From a bacterium (GTDB lineage Bacteria; Auribacterota; UBA3054; B51-G9): 12,607 nucleotides of DNA. Where the stretch lies: assembly GCA_029933535.1 (NCBI GenBank), contig JAOZNZ010000040.1, positions 1 through 12,607 of the forward strand. Reading direction: 5' to 3'. The notes under the pieces are model-generated. The model was given only the letters and a program-made list of their open reading frames with translations, was not told where the DNA came from and did no database searches. The position numbers and the translations under genes were made by a program. Shown here piece by piece: positions 1 to 5,554 of the stretch (position 1 is the stretch's first letter; every line of letters begins with the position of its first letter).

Positions 1-2
1 AA

Positions 3-236
3 AACAAATGGCTTGTAAAAACTTTTTTATCAACCGTTGAAATTATAGAGTTCGATTTAGAAATGATGGAAATGTTCGGTGAAATTAAGTTCAAACTCCA
101 AAAACAAGGTAAAATGTTGCCGGATGCTGATATTATTATTGCTTCTGTCGCATTATGTAAATGCCAAAAATTAATTACCGGAAACACATCTCATTTCTCT
201 CGCTTTACAAATTTAACTTTGGAAAATTGGATTTGA
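3..236 (+). CDS. VapC-like PIN-domain toxin, C-terminal part (partial)
   Basis: The frame is open from the left window edge to TGA at 234-236 and gives 77 residues of the C-terminal half of a PIN-domain ribonuclease. The visible order is FGEIK, then QGKMLPDADIIIASVAL, then LITGNTSHFSR and a terminal LENWI. In VapC toxins this corresponds to the region with the late conserved acidic residues (here PDADIIIA), the T-x-N-x-x-HF segment and the closing 'L..NW' motif. Such toxins cut RNA and are held in check by an antitoxin normally encoded just upstream, which would lie outside the window. The N-terminal catalytic aspartate is not visible, so activity cannot be judged. An overlapping frame at 161-346 is a shadow of this gene. 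The assignment rests on motif recall, not on a search. Confidence 0.75.
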   Translation, partial: NKWLVKTFLSTVEIIEFDLEMMEMFGEIKFKLQKQGKMLPDADIIIASVALCKCQKLITGNTSHFSRFTNLTLENWI

Positions 237-308
237 AACATTCCGCCTTCCAAAACAGGGGTTATCGCCGTATTACGGTTGAAAATGCTTTGACAACCAA
301 AAAGGTAG

Positions 309-328
309 AGACGCACGGACGTGCGTCT
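309..328. repeat. Perfect palindrome, 9-bp arms, 2-nt loop
   Basis: AGACGCACG at 309-317 pairs perfectly with CGTGCGTCT at 320-328 around a GA loop. It lies about 70 bases after the VapC stop and could act as a transcript-end hairpin, but no T tract follows. It looks like a dispersed palindromic repeat, and its AGACGC arm recalls the palindrome at 4556-4575. Confidence 0.6.
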
Positions 329-378
329 TTGTCAATAGAAAAATAATTTTCCATTTGCAAAACATATCTGTGGAGGGT

Positions 379-424
379 AAAGTAACAAAAGTTCGTGACC
401 GGCGTATGCCTGGTTCCAGCTTTT
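379..424 (+). repeat. Covarying hairpin repeat, copy 1
   Basis: This is the first copy of a 46-bp repeat also present at 3212-3257. Both begin AAAGTAAC and share an identical core starting CGTGACCGGC. The outer stem is AAAAGTT (387-393) with AGCTTTT (418-424), including one T-G pair. An inner stem pairs ACC-GGC with GCC-TGGT around a GTAT loop, with one bulged T. Against copy 2, three outer pairs change and all remain paired: A-T to C-G, T-G to C-G, and T-A to A-T. This supports a conserved folded structure, most likely in RNA or as single-stranded DNA during mobility. Confidence 0.7.
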
Positions 425-555
425 GATTTTATCCATATTCAATAAGTACCAGCACACTTTTTTGGGATAAATTTAGCGAACAGCTACAGAAGAATGTGGT
501 AAGAAGAAGAAAATAACACCCCGGCATGCGCAGGGTGCTTACACGAAATACAAAC

Positions 556-592
556 GGGGAAAAATCCCCCTGACCCCCTTTAAGAAAGGGGG
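556..592. repeat. Double hairpin of G/C runs
   Basis: Two adjacent stem-loops occur here. GGGGA (556-560) pairs with TCCCC (565-569) around AAAA, then CCCCCTTT (574-581) pairs with AAAGGGGG (585-592) around AAG. The arms are also mutually complementary, so alternative folds are possible. It resembles dispersed intergenic repeats of many AT-rich genomes; a terminator role is possible but no T run follows. Confidence 0.55.
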
Positions 593-638
593 AATAAGAA
601 AACGAAGAGCGTTAAGAAACATTGTGTGCGTAAAGTAG

Positions 639-657
639 GTCAAGCTTCCAGCTTGAC
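639..657. repeat. Palindrome with AAAGTA leader, member 1
   Basis: GTCAAGCT (639-646) pairs perfectly with AGCTTGAC (650-657) around a TCC loop, preceded by TAAAGTA. The same layout (leader, arm, TCC-containing loop, complementary arm) recurs at 4556-4575 and 4634-4654 with different arm sequences, suggesting one repeat family with compensated arms. Confidence 0.6.
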
Positions 658-739
658 ATTAATATTAAGATGGAATCCGCATGCGCAAGTCAAGAGGTTT
701 CCGGTCAGACACTATATGGAAGAAAAAGATAATATTTGA

Positions 740-745
740 TATAAT
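740..745 (+). promoter_or_regulatory. Possible -10 box (TATAAT)
   Basis: A consensus TATAAT lies 48 bases before the antitoxin ATG at 794, in a very AT-rich stretch. I see no clear -35 box at the right spacing, so this is a weak candidate. If real, it would drive the broken antitoxin and the NYN gene as one transcript. Confidence 0.3.
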
Positions 746-793
746 ATAGCAAGCTAAACGATTAACTTTAAATAACGTGCAAGGAATACTAAA

Positions 794-1028
794 ATGGCAT
801 ACGTAGTAAATAAAAATGAAATAATTCAAGAAATCAGAAACTTGAATGTTGCTGATCAATTAAATATTATTACAGATATTTGGAATGGAATTAAAAAAAT
901 CAAAAGAATTACAGATTGTAACTAAAAATGAGAAAAAACTTCTTATGGATAGATTAGCAAATTATGAATCAAATCCAGAATCAGCAATTGATTGGGCAAC
1001 TCTTAAACAAGAAGTTTATGATAAATAA
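794..1028 (+). pseudogene. Addiction-module antitoxin (Unstab_antitox-like), frameshifted at an A7 run
   Basis: The gene starts at ATG 794 with AAGGA at 781-785 as ribosome site. The first frame reads MAYVVNKNEIIQEIRNLNVA, then ADQLNIITDIWNGIKK, and stops at 923-925. The family-typical second half (NEKKLLMDRLANYESNPES, then AIDWATLKQEVYDK) continues in another frame to TAA at 1026-1028. The switch lies at seven A at 893-899; removing one A joins both halves into a 77-residue protein, the usual size for 'putative addiction module component' antitoxins (PF09720 type: L...L.....LW..I followed by L..R...Y...P.....W...K). Such proteins normally precede a RelE/ParE-like toxin; here the NYN nuclease gene follows 14 bases later. 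The shift may be a mutation, an assembly indel, or transcriptional slippage on the A run. Confidence 0.7.
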
Positions 1029-1042
1029 ATTGGAGAAAAATT

Positions 1043-1801
1043 ATGGATTTAAAATTTGCAGTATTAATAGATGGTGATAATATTCCTTCGGCTTACGTCA
1101 AGGAAATGATGGCGGAAATTGCTAAATACGGCAACCCGACAATAAAAAGAATTTATGGTGATTGGACAAAACCTCGGCTCTCAAAGTGGAAGAATGTTCT
1201 TTTGGAAAATGCGATAACGCCTATTCAGCAATATGGATATACAACAGGTAAAAACGCGACGGATTCCGCAATGATTATTGATGCGATGGATATTTTATAT
1301 TCAGAAAAGGTCAATGGTTTTTGTTTGGTTTCCAGCGACAGTGATTTCACACGTTTGGCTACAAGACTCCGTGAAGCCGGGATGAAAGTATTCGGGATTG
1401 GTGAAAAGAAAACACCGGAACCGTTTATTGTTGCTTGTGACAAATTCATATATATTGAGATTCTAAAAAATCAATCTGAAGAAAATGAATCGGAATCAGA
1501 ATCTGAAAAAAATCTGCCGGAAGAAAAAAACACCATAGATAAAATAACACCGAAAGTTATCAAACTTATCGCATCTACTATTTACGATTTGGCAGATGAT
1601 GACGGCTGGGCATTTCTCGGTGATGTAGGCAATTTATTACAAAAGAAGCAGCCTAATTTTGATTCGCGGAATTATGGTTTTTTTAAATTAACTCCGTTGA
1701 TAAAATCAATCAAAAATTTTGAGGTCGAAGAACGTGAGAGTCCAAAAGGGCGATTTAAATTGATTTATGTGAAAAATAAAAGAAGGAGTAGAAAAAAATA
1801 A
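1043..1801 (+). CDS. NYN (LabA/DUF88-type) nuclease with C-terminal LOTUS/OST-HTH domain
   Basis: The 252-residue protein starts at ATG 1043, set by a GGAG site at 1032-1035. Residues 4-140 form a NYN domain, a PIN-like metal-dependent RNase fold: VLIDGDNIP (Asp10, Asp12), NATDSAMIID (Asp74, Asp80) and SSDSDF (Asp99, Asp101) supply the acidic cluster. An acidic linker rich in Glu and Ser (about 143-160) leads to a C-terminal winged-helix LOTUS/OST-HTH domain (about 168-245; DDDGWAFLGDVG, NYGFFKLTPLI, FKLIYV), which in this family is thought to bind RNA. The protein ends in a basic tail, KNKRRSRKK. It is expected to be a cytoplasmic RNA-cutting or RNA-processing enzyme with unknown substrate. 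It lies 14 bases after the broken antitoxin and may share its transcript. The domain call is confident; the biological role is not. Confidence 0.88.
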   Translation: MDLKFAVLIDGDNIPSAYVKEMMAEIAKYGNPTIKRIYGDWTKPRLSKWKNVLLENAITPIQQYGYTTGKNATDSAMIIDAMDILYSEKVNGFCLVSSDSDFTRLATRLREAGMKVFGIGEKKTPEPFIVACDKFIYIEILKNQSEENESESESEKNLPEEKNTIDKITPKVIKLIASTIYDLADDDGWAFLGDVGNLLQKKQPNFDSRNYGFFKLTPLIKSIKNFEVEERESPKGRFKLIYVKNKRRSRKK

Positions 1802-1829
1802 TACCTTACTGCTTGTAAGTGCTAATCTT

Positions 1830-1993
1830 CATGATTTTTGCAGAATCATGCCCTGAAAGGGCCTTATAATGTAGCCAGGGGTCAGCGATAGCGCCACCCC
1901 TGGTTTAGGATATCCATACATTACCCGCGACAAAAATCCCTCTGCCGTGTCGCGGAACACGCTTTGTATACTGTCCCACAGGGCGATGCCCTG
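1830..1993. repeat. Cluster of five stem-loops, includes a REP-like two-hairpin unit
   Basis: Five stem-loops lie in tandem between the NYN and helicase genes: CATGATT/AATCATG (1830-1850); GCCCT/AGGGC with GAA loop (1850-1862); CCAGGGGT/ACCCCTGG (1875-1903); CCGCGACA/TGTCGCGG (1925-1955); and CAGGGC/GCCCTG with GAT loop (1979-1993). The second and third, with GTAGCC between them, match the plan of the units at 4735-4780 and 4868-4912. A minus-strand open frame of 65 codons across this block (1829-2026) is a by-product of the repeats. The rest of the 2000-2093 spacer is plain AT-rich sequence. Confidence 0.65.
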
Positions 1994-2093
1994 CGCCATC
2001 ATATAAAATATCCCTTTTCGAGTCACGTTTAAATATGGGGAATTAAGAGGGGAATTAGCTCTGCAAATCTTTAATTGTTTGGAAAAATTAAAA

Positions 2094-3218
2094 ATGAAAT
2101 TTACTGAATTAAATGTATTGTCGGTTTTGGAAGCGGCTTTGGAAAAAGAAAATATTGTTGATCCAACTCCAATACAGATAAGATCATCACGTGCTATATT
2201 TGATGGCAGAGATGCTTATATCAGCTCTGAAACAGGCACCGGTAAGACATTGGCATATTTGCTCCCTTTATTGACGAAACTTAATGTCGATACAAAAGAA
2301 TTGCAAGTTATTATTTTAACTCCCACACATGAACTCGCCTCCCAAATTCAAGATCAGCTTATTCGGATAAAACAAAACTCTGATTTCGATTTCAGATCAC
2401 AACTTCTTATCGGCAGTGCCGCAATTAAACGCCAAGTTGAAAGGCTGAAAAAGAAGCCGCACATTGTTATCGGTTCCATAGGACGGATACTTGAATTAAT
2501 AAAAAAGCGAAAACTTAAGGTTCATACCGTTAAAACTTTGGTGATTGATGAAGCTGATAAAATTCTGATGAGCGAGAGTTTAAGTATGATTGATAAAATA
2601 ACCCGATCATTAGTGAAAGATTGTCAAAAAATTTTCGTTTCGGCAACCAATCAGAGAAGAAGTAACAGTATAGCCGATGAAATGTCGAATGAAATGGTAG
2701 AAGTTCACAGTAATTCAAATCAGGTTATCGGGAATATTGAGCATATTTATTTTAATGTTCACGAAAATGAAAAACCTGAACTACTGAGAAAAATAATCCG
2801 TGCCTGCGGAACTGAACGGGCAATTGTTTTTACTCATCGCAATGAGACAGCAAAACTCATTGCCGAAAAACTCGCTGAACATAAAATTTCCGTTGGAGAA
2901 ATCCATGGCGGTCGCGATAAACTCGAGCGTGTAAAAACAATAAATCAATTCAGGAAAGGTAAAATAAATATTCTCGTCGCTTCGGATATGGTGGCTCGAG
3001 GATTGGATGTGAAAGGGGTCACTCATATTTTCAATGTAGATATTCCCGGAAAGAGCAAAGATTATCTGCATCGCGCCGGAAGAACAGGTCGGGCAGGGGA
3101 GCGTGGCCACTGCATTTCTTTAATGAGTGGTGAGGAGATGAAAATTGCGCGTCGTTATCAGCGTGAGTTGAATATTACCATGACTGAGGCAAGTATTTAC
3201 GATGGTGTTATAAAGTAA
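2094..3218 (+). CDS. DEAD-box ATP-dependent RNA helicase
   Basis: A complete DEAD-box helicase of 374 residues from ATG 2094; an in-frame TTG at 2079 would add five residues, but neither has a strong ribosome site (GGAAAA at 2081). All core motifs are present in order: Q motif (DPTPIQ), motif I TGTGKT (47-52), Ia PTHELASQI, Ib around GSIGRI, motif II DEAD (152-155), motif III SAT (183-185), IV AIVFTHR, V ASDMVARGLD, and VI HRAGRTGRAG (326-335). The protein ends soon after the second RecA-like domain, so it lacks the basic or RNA-binding tail of longer relatives such as DbpA or CsdA. The expected role is ATP-driven unwinding of short RNA duplexes in ribosome assembly, mRNA turnover or cold response. 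The repeat at 3212-3257 begins inside its last codons and supplies the final Lys and the TAA stop. Confidence 0.93.
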   Translation: MKFTELNVLSVLEAALEKENIVDPTPIQIRSSRAIFDGRDAYISSETGTGKTLAYLLPLLTKLNVDTKELQVIILTPTHELASQIQDQLIRIKQNSDFDFRSQLLIGSAAIKRQVERLKKKPHIVIGSIGRILELIKKRKLKVHTVKTLVIDEADKILMSESLSMIDKITRSLVKDCQKIFVSATNQRRSNSIADEMSNEMVEVHSNSNQVIGNIEHIYFNVHENEKPELLRKIIRACGTERAIVFTHRNETAKLIAEKLAEHKISVGEIHGGRDKLERVKTINQFRKGKINILVASDMVARGLDVKGVTHIFNVDIPGKSKDYLHRAGRTGRAGERGHCISLMSGEEMKIARRYQRELNITMTEASIYDGVIK

Positions 3219-3257
3219 CCAAAGCACGTGACCGGCGTATGCCTGGTTCTTGCTTTG
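3212..3257 (+). repeat. Covarying hairpin repeat, copy 2, overlapping the helicase stop
   Basis: The second copy of the repeat at 379-424. Its leader AAAGTAAC contains the helicase stop codon (3216-3218). The outer stem is CAAAGCA (3220-3226) with TGCTTTG (3251-3257); the inner ACC-GGC/GCC-TGGT stem with GTAT loop is identical to copy 1. Placement at the end of the gene means the hairpin would form in the 3' end of the helicase mRNA, where it could act as an end-protecting or weak termination structure. No T run follows. Confidence 0.7.
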
Positions 3258-3351
3258 GGTTAATAGTTAATAGGAAGACAATCGACGAAATATATTGATT
3301 TGATTCAACAAAAAAAGTTGTTGTCATATAACTCAAAAAAATAATGAAACA

Positions 3352-3552
3352 ATGAAAAAAAACTGTCTTTTTATAATCTTTTTCTTTACTCTTATTAACC
3401 AAATTGGTTTGGCAGATAATTCATCGGCGGTCAGTGTTAACTATGCACCTAATGATTTATATATAGTGGCGGACGGAGCATACTATAGTTATGTATCGGT
3501 TGGTGCGGATTTATTTCTGTTGTTAGATTTGGACCGTGTTACCAGGGATTAA
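3352..3552 (+). pseudogene. N-terminal part of a small secreted protein, probably split by a frameshift
   Basis: This 66-codon frame starts at ATG 3352 with a clear signal peptide: MKKN, a hydrophobic core CLFIIFFFTLINQIGLA, and a likely cut before DNSS. The mature part is rich in Tyr, Ser and Val (NYAPNDLYIVADGAYYSYVS) and ends abruptly at 3550-3552. An unrelated-frame continuation follows without a start codon or ribosome site, so the two pieces probably were one exported protein of about 165 residues. I do not recognise the family. No Shine-Dalgarno sequence precedes the ATG. Confidence 0.5.
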
Positions 3553-3854
3553 AAGCAACAACAAATGATTTGGCGCTTGCATTCTACAAAGGCCGAGATA
3601 CGGTAGCCCAATATTCGGTATGGGATTTTCTTGAAAACAAATCAAATGATGTGCAGAAAGCTTTGGATTATGGGGTTTTTAAAGATGTTCCTGGTTTCGT
3701 GAGAATATATAAAAAAGATAAAAAGAATGTACTAAATTATAAGCCTGATACAGGTTTTGAAGTTATATTATATAATAACAAAAAGATTCTTTTTAATGTG
3801 CATACCGGAAAGGAAATTATCACTTCAGAAAATATTTTTACAAGAAAAAAATAA
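3552..3854 (+). pseudogene. C-terminal part of the same frameshifted gene
   Basis: This frame is open from 3489 to the TAA ending at 3854 but has no convincing start; the first possible one is TTG at 3570 without a ribosome site. It reads KATTNDLALAFYKGRDTVAQ, then SVWDFLENKSNDVQKALDYG and GFVRIYKKDKKNVLNYKPDT, a soluble, Lys-rich sequence with no motif I know. A one-base correction anywhere between about 3490 and 3550 joins it to the signal-peptide piece. An independent small gene cannot be excluded. The next gene starts 9 bases later. Confidence 0.45.
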
Positions 3855-3863
3855 TTTACAATT

Positions 3864-4499
3864 ATGTCAATAAGATCCTATTTTATGGCGAAGTTTTATG
3901 ATCTGTTTATGAAAGAAATGGAGGAGACATCTCTTTCTATCTGGCGTTCAGACTTATTATCAGAAATTTGCGGGGATGTTTTGGAGGTTGGAAGCGGTAC
4001 CGGAGTGAATTTGTCCTACTATCCAAAATCTATCAGCAGTTTGGTTTTAACGGAACCTGATCCTCATATGCTAATGCTTCTGAGAAGGAATATAAACGAA
4101 AGGCATGATGGGAAAATCAAAGCAGAAGACTTTGCTGCTGATGCACTGAATTTCCCTGACAATTCCTTTGATTCAGTAGTATCTACCTTGGTTCTTTGCT
4201 CAGTTAAATCTCCTGAAAATACACTTAAAGAAATAAAACGTGTACTGAAACCGGATGGGAAACTCTATTTTATCGAGCACGTATTGGCAGCGGAACAATC
4301 ACGCTTAATCAAATGGCAGAAGTTTTTTCAGCCGATATGGATATATATGTGCGGTAATTGTCACTTAACGCGTGACACGGAAAAGAATATTTCACGTGCT
4401 GGCTTTAGCTTTGATAAGATTGAAAAACTAAATTCGTCCGGAGGGCCATCTATTGTTTCACCAACAATAATGGGCATTGCGAGTAATATTTATGCCTGA
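3864..4499 (+). CDS. Class I SAM-dependent methyltransferase, METTL7-like
   Basis: The protein has 211 residues. Motif I is VLEVGSGTG (39-47), with an acidic ribose-binding residue in LTEPD (Glu64), DALNFPDNSFD (about 93-103) as the adenine-binding region, and VVSTLVLCSV and FIEHV as later strands. GNCHLTRDT (about 164-172) is the distinctive segment of the METTL7/UbiE-related branch, whose members methylate thiols or small lipophilic acceptors; the real substrate is unknown. The start at 3864 has no clear ribosome site, and ATG 3885 (residue 8) is an alternative. It follows the split gene by 9 bases and faces the polyketide operon convergently, so joint control with that operon is unlikely. 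A tailoring role for the polyketide is possible but unsupported. Confidence 0.85.
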   Translation: MSIRSYFMAKFYDLFMKEMEETSLSIWRSDLLSEICGDVLEVGSGTGVNLSYYPKSISSLVLTEPDPHMLMLLRRNINERHDGKIKAEDFAADALNFPDNSFDSVVSTLVLCSVKSPENTLKEIKRVLKPDGKLYFIEHVLAAEQSRLIKWQKFFQPIWIYMCGNCHLTRDTEKNISRAGFSFDKIEKLNSSGGPSIVSPTIMGIASNIYA

Positions 4500-4513
4500 G
4501 TTATTTTTCTAAA

Positions 4514-4536
4514 GGGCAACTAATTATGGGTTGCTC
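4514..4536 (+). terminator. Possible stem-loop terminator after the methyltransferase gene
   Basis: GGGCAAC (4514-4520) pairs with GTTGCTC (4530-4536), one G-T pair included, 15 bases after the stop codon. No T run follows, so this is at best a weak intrinsic terminator. Confidence 0.3.
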
Positions 4537-4555
4537 GAAAAGGTATTTAAAGTAA

Positions 4556-4575
4556 GACGCGTTTTCCAGCGCGTC
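4556..4575. repeat. Palindrome with AAAGTA leader, member 2
   Basis: GACGCGTT (4556-4563) pairs with AGCGCGTC (4568-4575), one T-G pair included, around TTCC. It is preceded by TTAAAGTA as in member 1 at 639-657, with completely different but still complementary arms. Confidence 0.55.
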
Positions 4576-4633
4576 ATATTTGGAAAGAACGTATAATCCG
4601 GAATTAAAATTAAGCCGTTTGGCATAAAAGTAC

Positions 4634-4654
4634 GTGCTTTGGACTCCAAAGCAC
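4634..4654. repeat. Palindrome with AAAGTA leader, member 3
   Basis: GTGCTTTGGA (4634-4643) pairs perfectly with TCCAAAGCAC (4645-4654) around a single C. AAAAGTAC precedes it. This is the longest perfect palindrome of the three related sites. Confidence 0.55.
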
Positions 4655-4700
4655 TTGTTTAGCAAGATTTTTAATGCGAAATTTATGCAATATTATTTTT

Positions 4701-5041
4701 ACTTAGTCGCCCCTTAAAAAGTGTTTTTAGTATTATATCCCAAAGGGATATTTCATCGTAGCCTGCGGCAGCGCCGTAGGGAAAAAGAAAAAATGACCAG
4801 CAACACTGAAGGTGTTGCTCAATAGTTTGAACAAGCCCTACAGGCTTGAACTTTCTCAATTTATTATCCTACGGCGTTGCCGCAGGCTACGATGAATTTG
4901 CCTTTCAGGCAATTATTAAAATAAAATTTATTGCAAGATTTTTGTTGATAAGACGATTTTTCTTGTAAAATATAACATACTTTTTTAACATGAAATAGTG
5001 ATTAACACTATTGATATTGACTTTTTAAGGGACGACTACTT
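4701..5041. mobile_element. MITE-like element with 18-bp inverted ends and ACTT direct flanks
   Basis: The left end at 4705-4722 (AGTCGCCCCTTAAAAAGT) is the reverse complement of the right end at 5020-5037 with one mismatch. The pair encloses 333 bp with no coding capacity. ACTT occurs immediately outside both ends (4701-4704 and 5038-5041), as expected of a 4-bp target duplication. The interior has a nested 27-bp inverted repeat and several hairpins. This is the form of a non-autonomous element mobilised in trans; no transposase gene is in the window. The ends cannot be tied to a named IS family from here. Confidence 0.6.
4735..4912. repeat. REPIN-like pair of inverted two-hairpin units
   Basis: The left unit (4735-4780) is ATATCCC-AAA-GGGATAT, a short spacer, then CGTAGCC and the hairpin CCTGCGGC-AGC-GCCGTAGG. 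The right unit (4868-4912) is the same plan inverted, ending in TTGCCT-TTC-AGGCAA. The 27-bp segments 4754-4780 and 4868-4894 are reverse complements apart from one G-T-compatible position. Between them lie two small hairpins: AGCAACAC/GTGTTGCT (4799-4819) and CAAGCC/GGCTTG (4832-4848). Paired inverted REP units are typical of REPINs moved by RAYT-type (IS200-like, Y1) transposases; this link is an inference. Confidence 0.6.
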
Positions 5042-5045
5042 AGCA

Positions 5046-5066
5046 GTCATTTCGGGTCGAAATGAC
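5046..5066. repeat. Perfect palindrome after the polyketide operon
   Basis: GTCATTTCG (5046-5054) pairs perfectly with CGAAATGAC (5058-5066) around GGT. It lies 26 bases beyond the thioesterase stop on the minus strand and could end the operon transcript, but no T run follows in that direction. It may equally be another dispersed repeat next to the MITE-like element. Confidence 0.45.
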
Positions 5067-5091
5067 GTACTATACTTTTGATTACTTTTTA

Positions 5092-5517
5092 TTATTCAGG
5101 TGTGATTTTGAAAAATTCGCATGCTTTATTGTAAAGTTCATCAGGCATGAAACTTGTTCGTCGTTGTGGATTGATCCAAACAACAGCTTGAGATCCTTTA
5201 GCTATCAAAGCATTATTTGCAGCGTTAACGAATTCGCATTGGAATTCTACACGGGTGTGAGTTAGATTACTGATAGTCATTTTAACAATAACTTCATCAA
5301 AGAGAAAAGTTTCCTGAATAAAATCTATATGTAGATATTCGGTAGCAAAGCCGAAATCATCTTTAATATAATCTTTAAGTTTTGGATAATGATCACACAT
5401 AATCATGTCGCGACATTTTCCCATCCACATTGCATAAGTAGCGAAGTAAACATTATCGGTCATGTTAGTATCAGCGAAAGTAACATGAAGCCTATATTCG
5501 TACCAAACAGTATTCAT
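5092..5517 (-). CDS. Enediyne-type hotdog-fold acyl-ACP thioesterase (SgcE10/CalE7/DynE7 family)
   Basis: The protein has 141 residues from ATG 5515-5517, the usual family length. The reading frame continues upstream to an ATG at 5640, but that would overlap the synthase by 86 bases and add 41 residues foreign to the family. The opening YEYRLHV, then DTNMTDNVYFATYAMWMGKC with RD after it, follows the enediyne thioesterase pattern YEYRH.V...ETNLVGNVYY..Y..WQG.CRE. Asn18 and Arg36 have the same 18-residue spacing as the functional Asn19 and Arg37 reported for CalE7 (from memory). Met32 replaces the usual Gln. Such enzymes release the polyene chain from the synthase ACP, often with decarboxylation. 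It is the second gene of the operon, 37 bases after the synthase stop. No clear ribosome site is seen; the spacer carries two tandem copies of an 8-mer. Confidence 0.88.
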   Translation of the reverse strand: MNTVWYEYRLHVTFADTNMTDNVYFATYAMWMGKCRDMIMCDHYPKLKDYIKDDFGFATEYLHIDFIQETFLFDEVIVKMTISNLTHTRVEFQCEFVNAANNALIAKGSQAVVWINPQRRTSFMPDELYNKACEFFKITPE

Positions 5518-5554
5518 AATAAAGTTAACAAAGTTGTAAGGTTGTAAGGTTTTT

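Larger units (their letters stand above)
237..793. other. Repeat-rich intergenic region, no gene seen
   Basis: This stretch of 557 bases between the VapC fragment and the broken antitoxin gene holds no convincing gene; the open frames are short and lack recognisable motifs. It carries at least four separate palindromes (309-328, 387-424, 556-592, 639-657), listed individually, and a weaker CACCC/GGGTG pairing around 517-540. Such density suggests a site where small repeats accumulate. A TATAAT at 740-745 may serve the gene at 794. Confidence 0.7.

Noticed and set aside
161..346. Open frame of 61 codons
   Set aside because: It starts inside the VapC coding frame and runs into the 309-328 palindrome; no ribosome site or family resemblance.
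379..424. Integron attC site or CRISPR repeat
   Set aside because: Only two copies far apart, no attC end motifs, no regular spacers and no cas or integrase gene in the window.
665..859. Minus-strand open frame of 64 codons
   Set aside because: It overlaps the antitoxin gene on the opposite strand, which has a ribosome site and family motifs.
1829..2026. Minus-strand open frame of 65 codons
   Set aside because: It lies wholly in the hairpin cluster; its protein is a read-through of palindromic repeats.
5046..5066. Strong intrinsic terminator for the operon
   Set aside because: The stem is perfect but no T run follows in the direction of transcription, so it is reported only as a palindrome.
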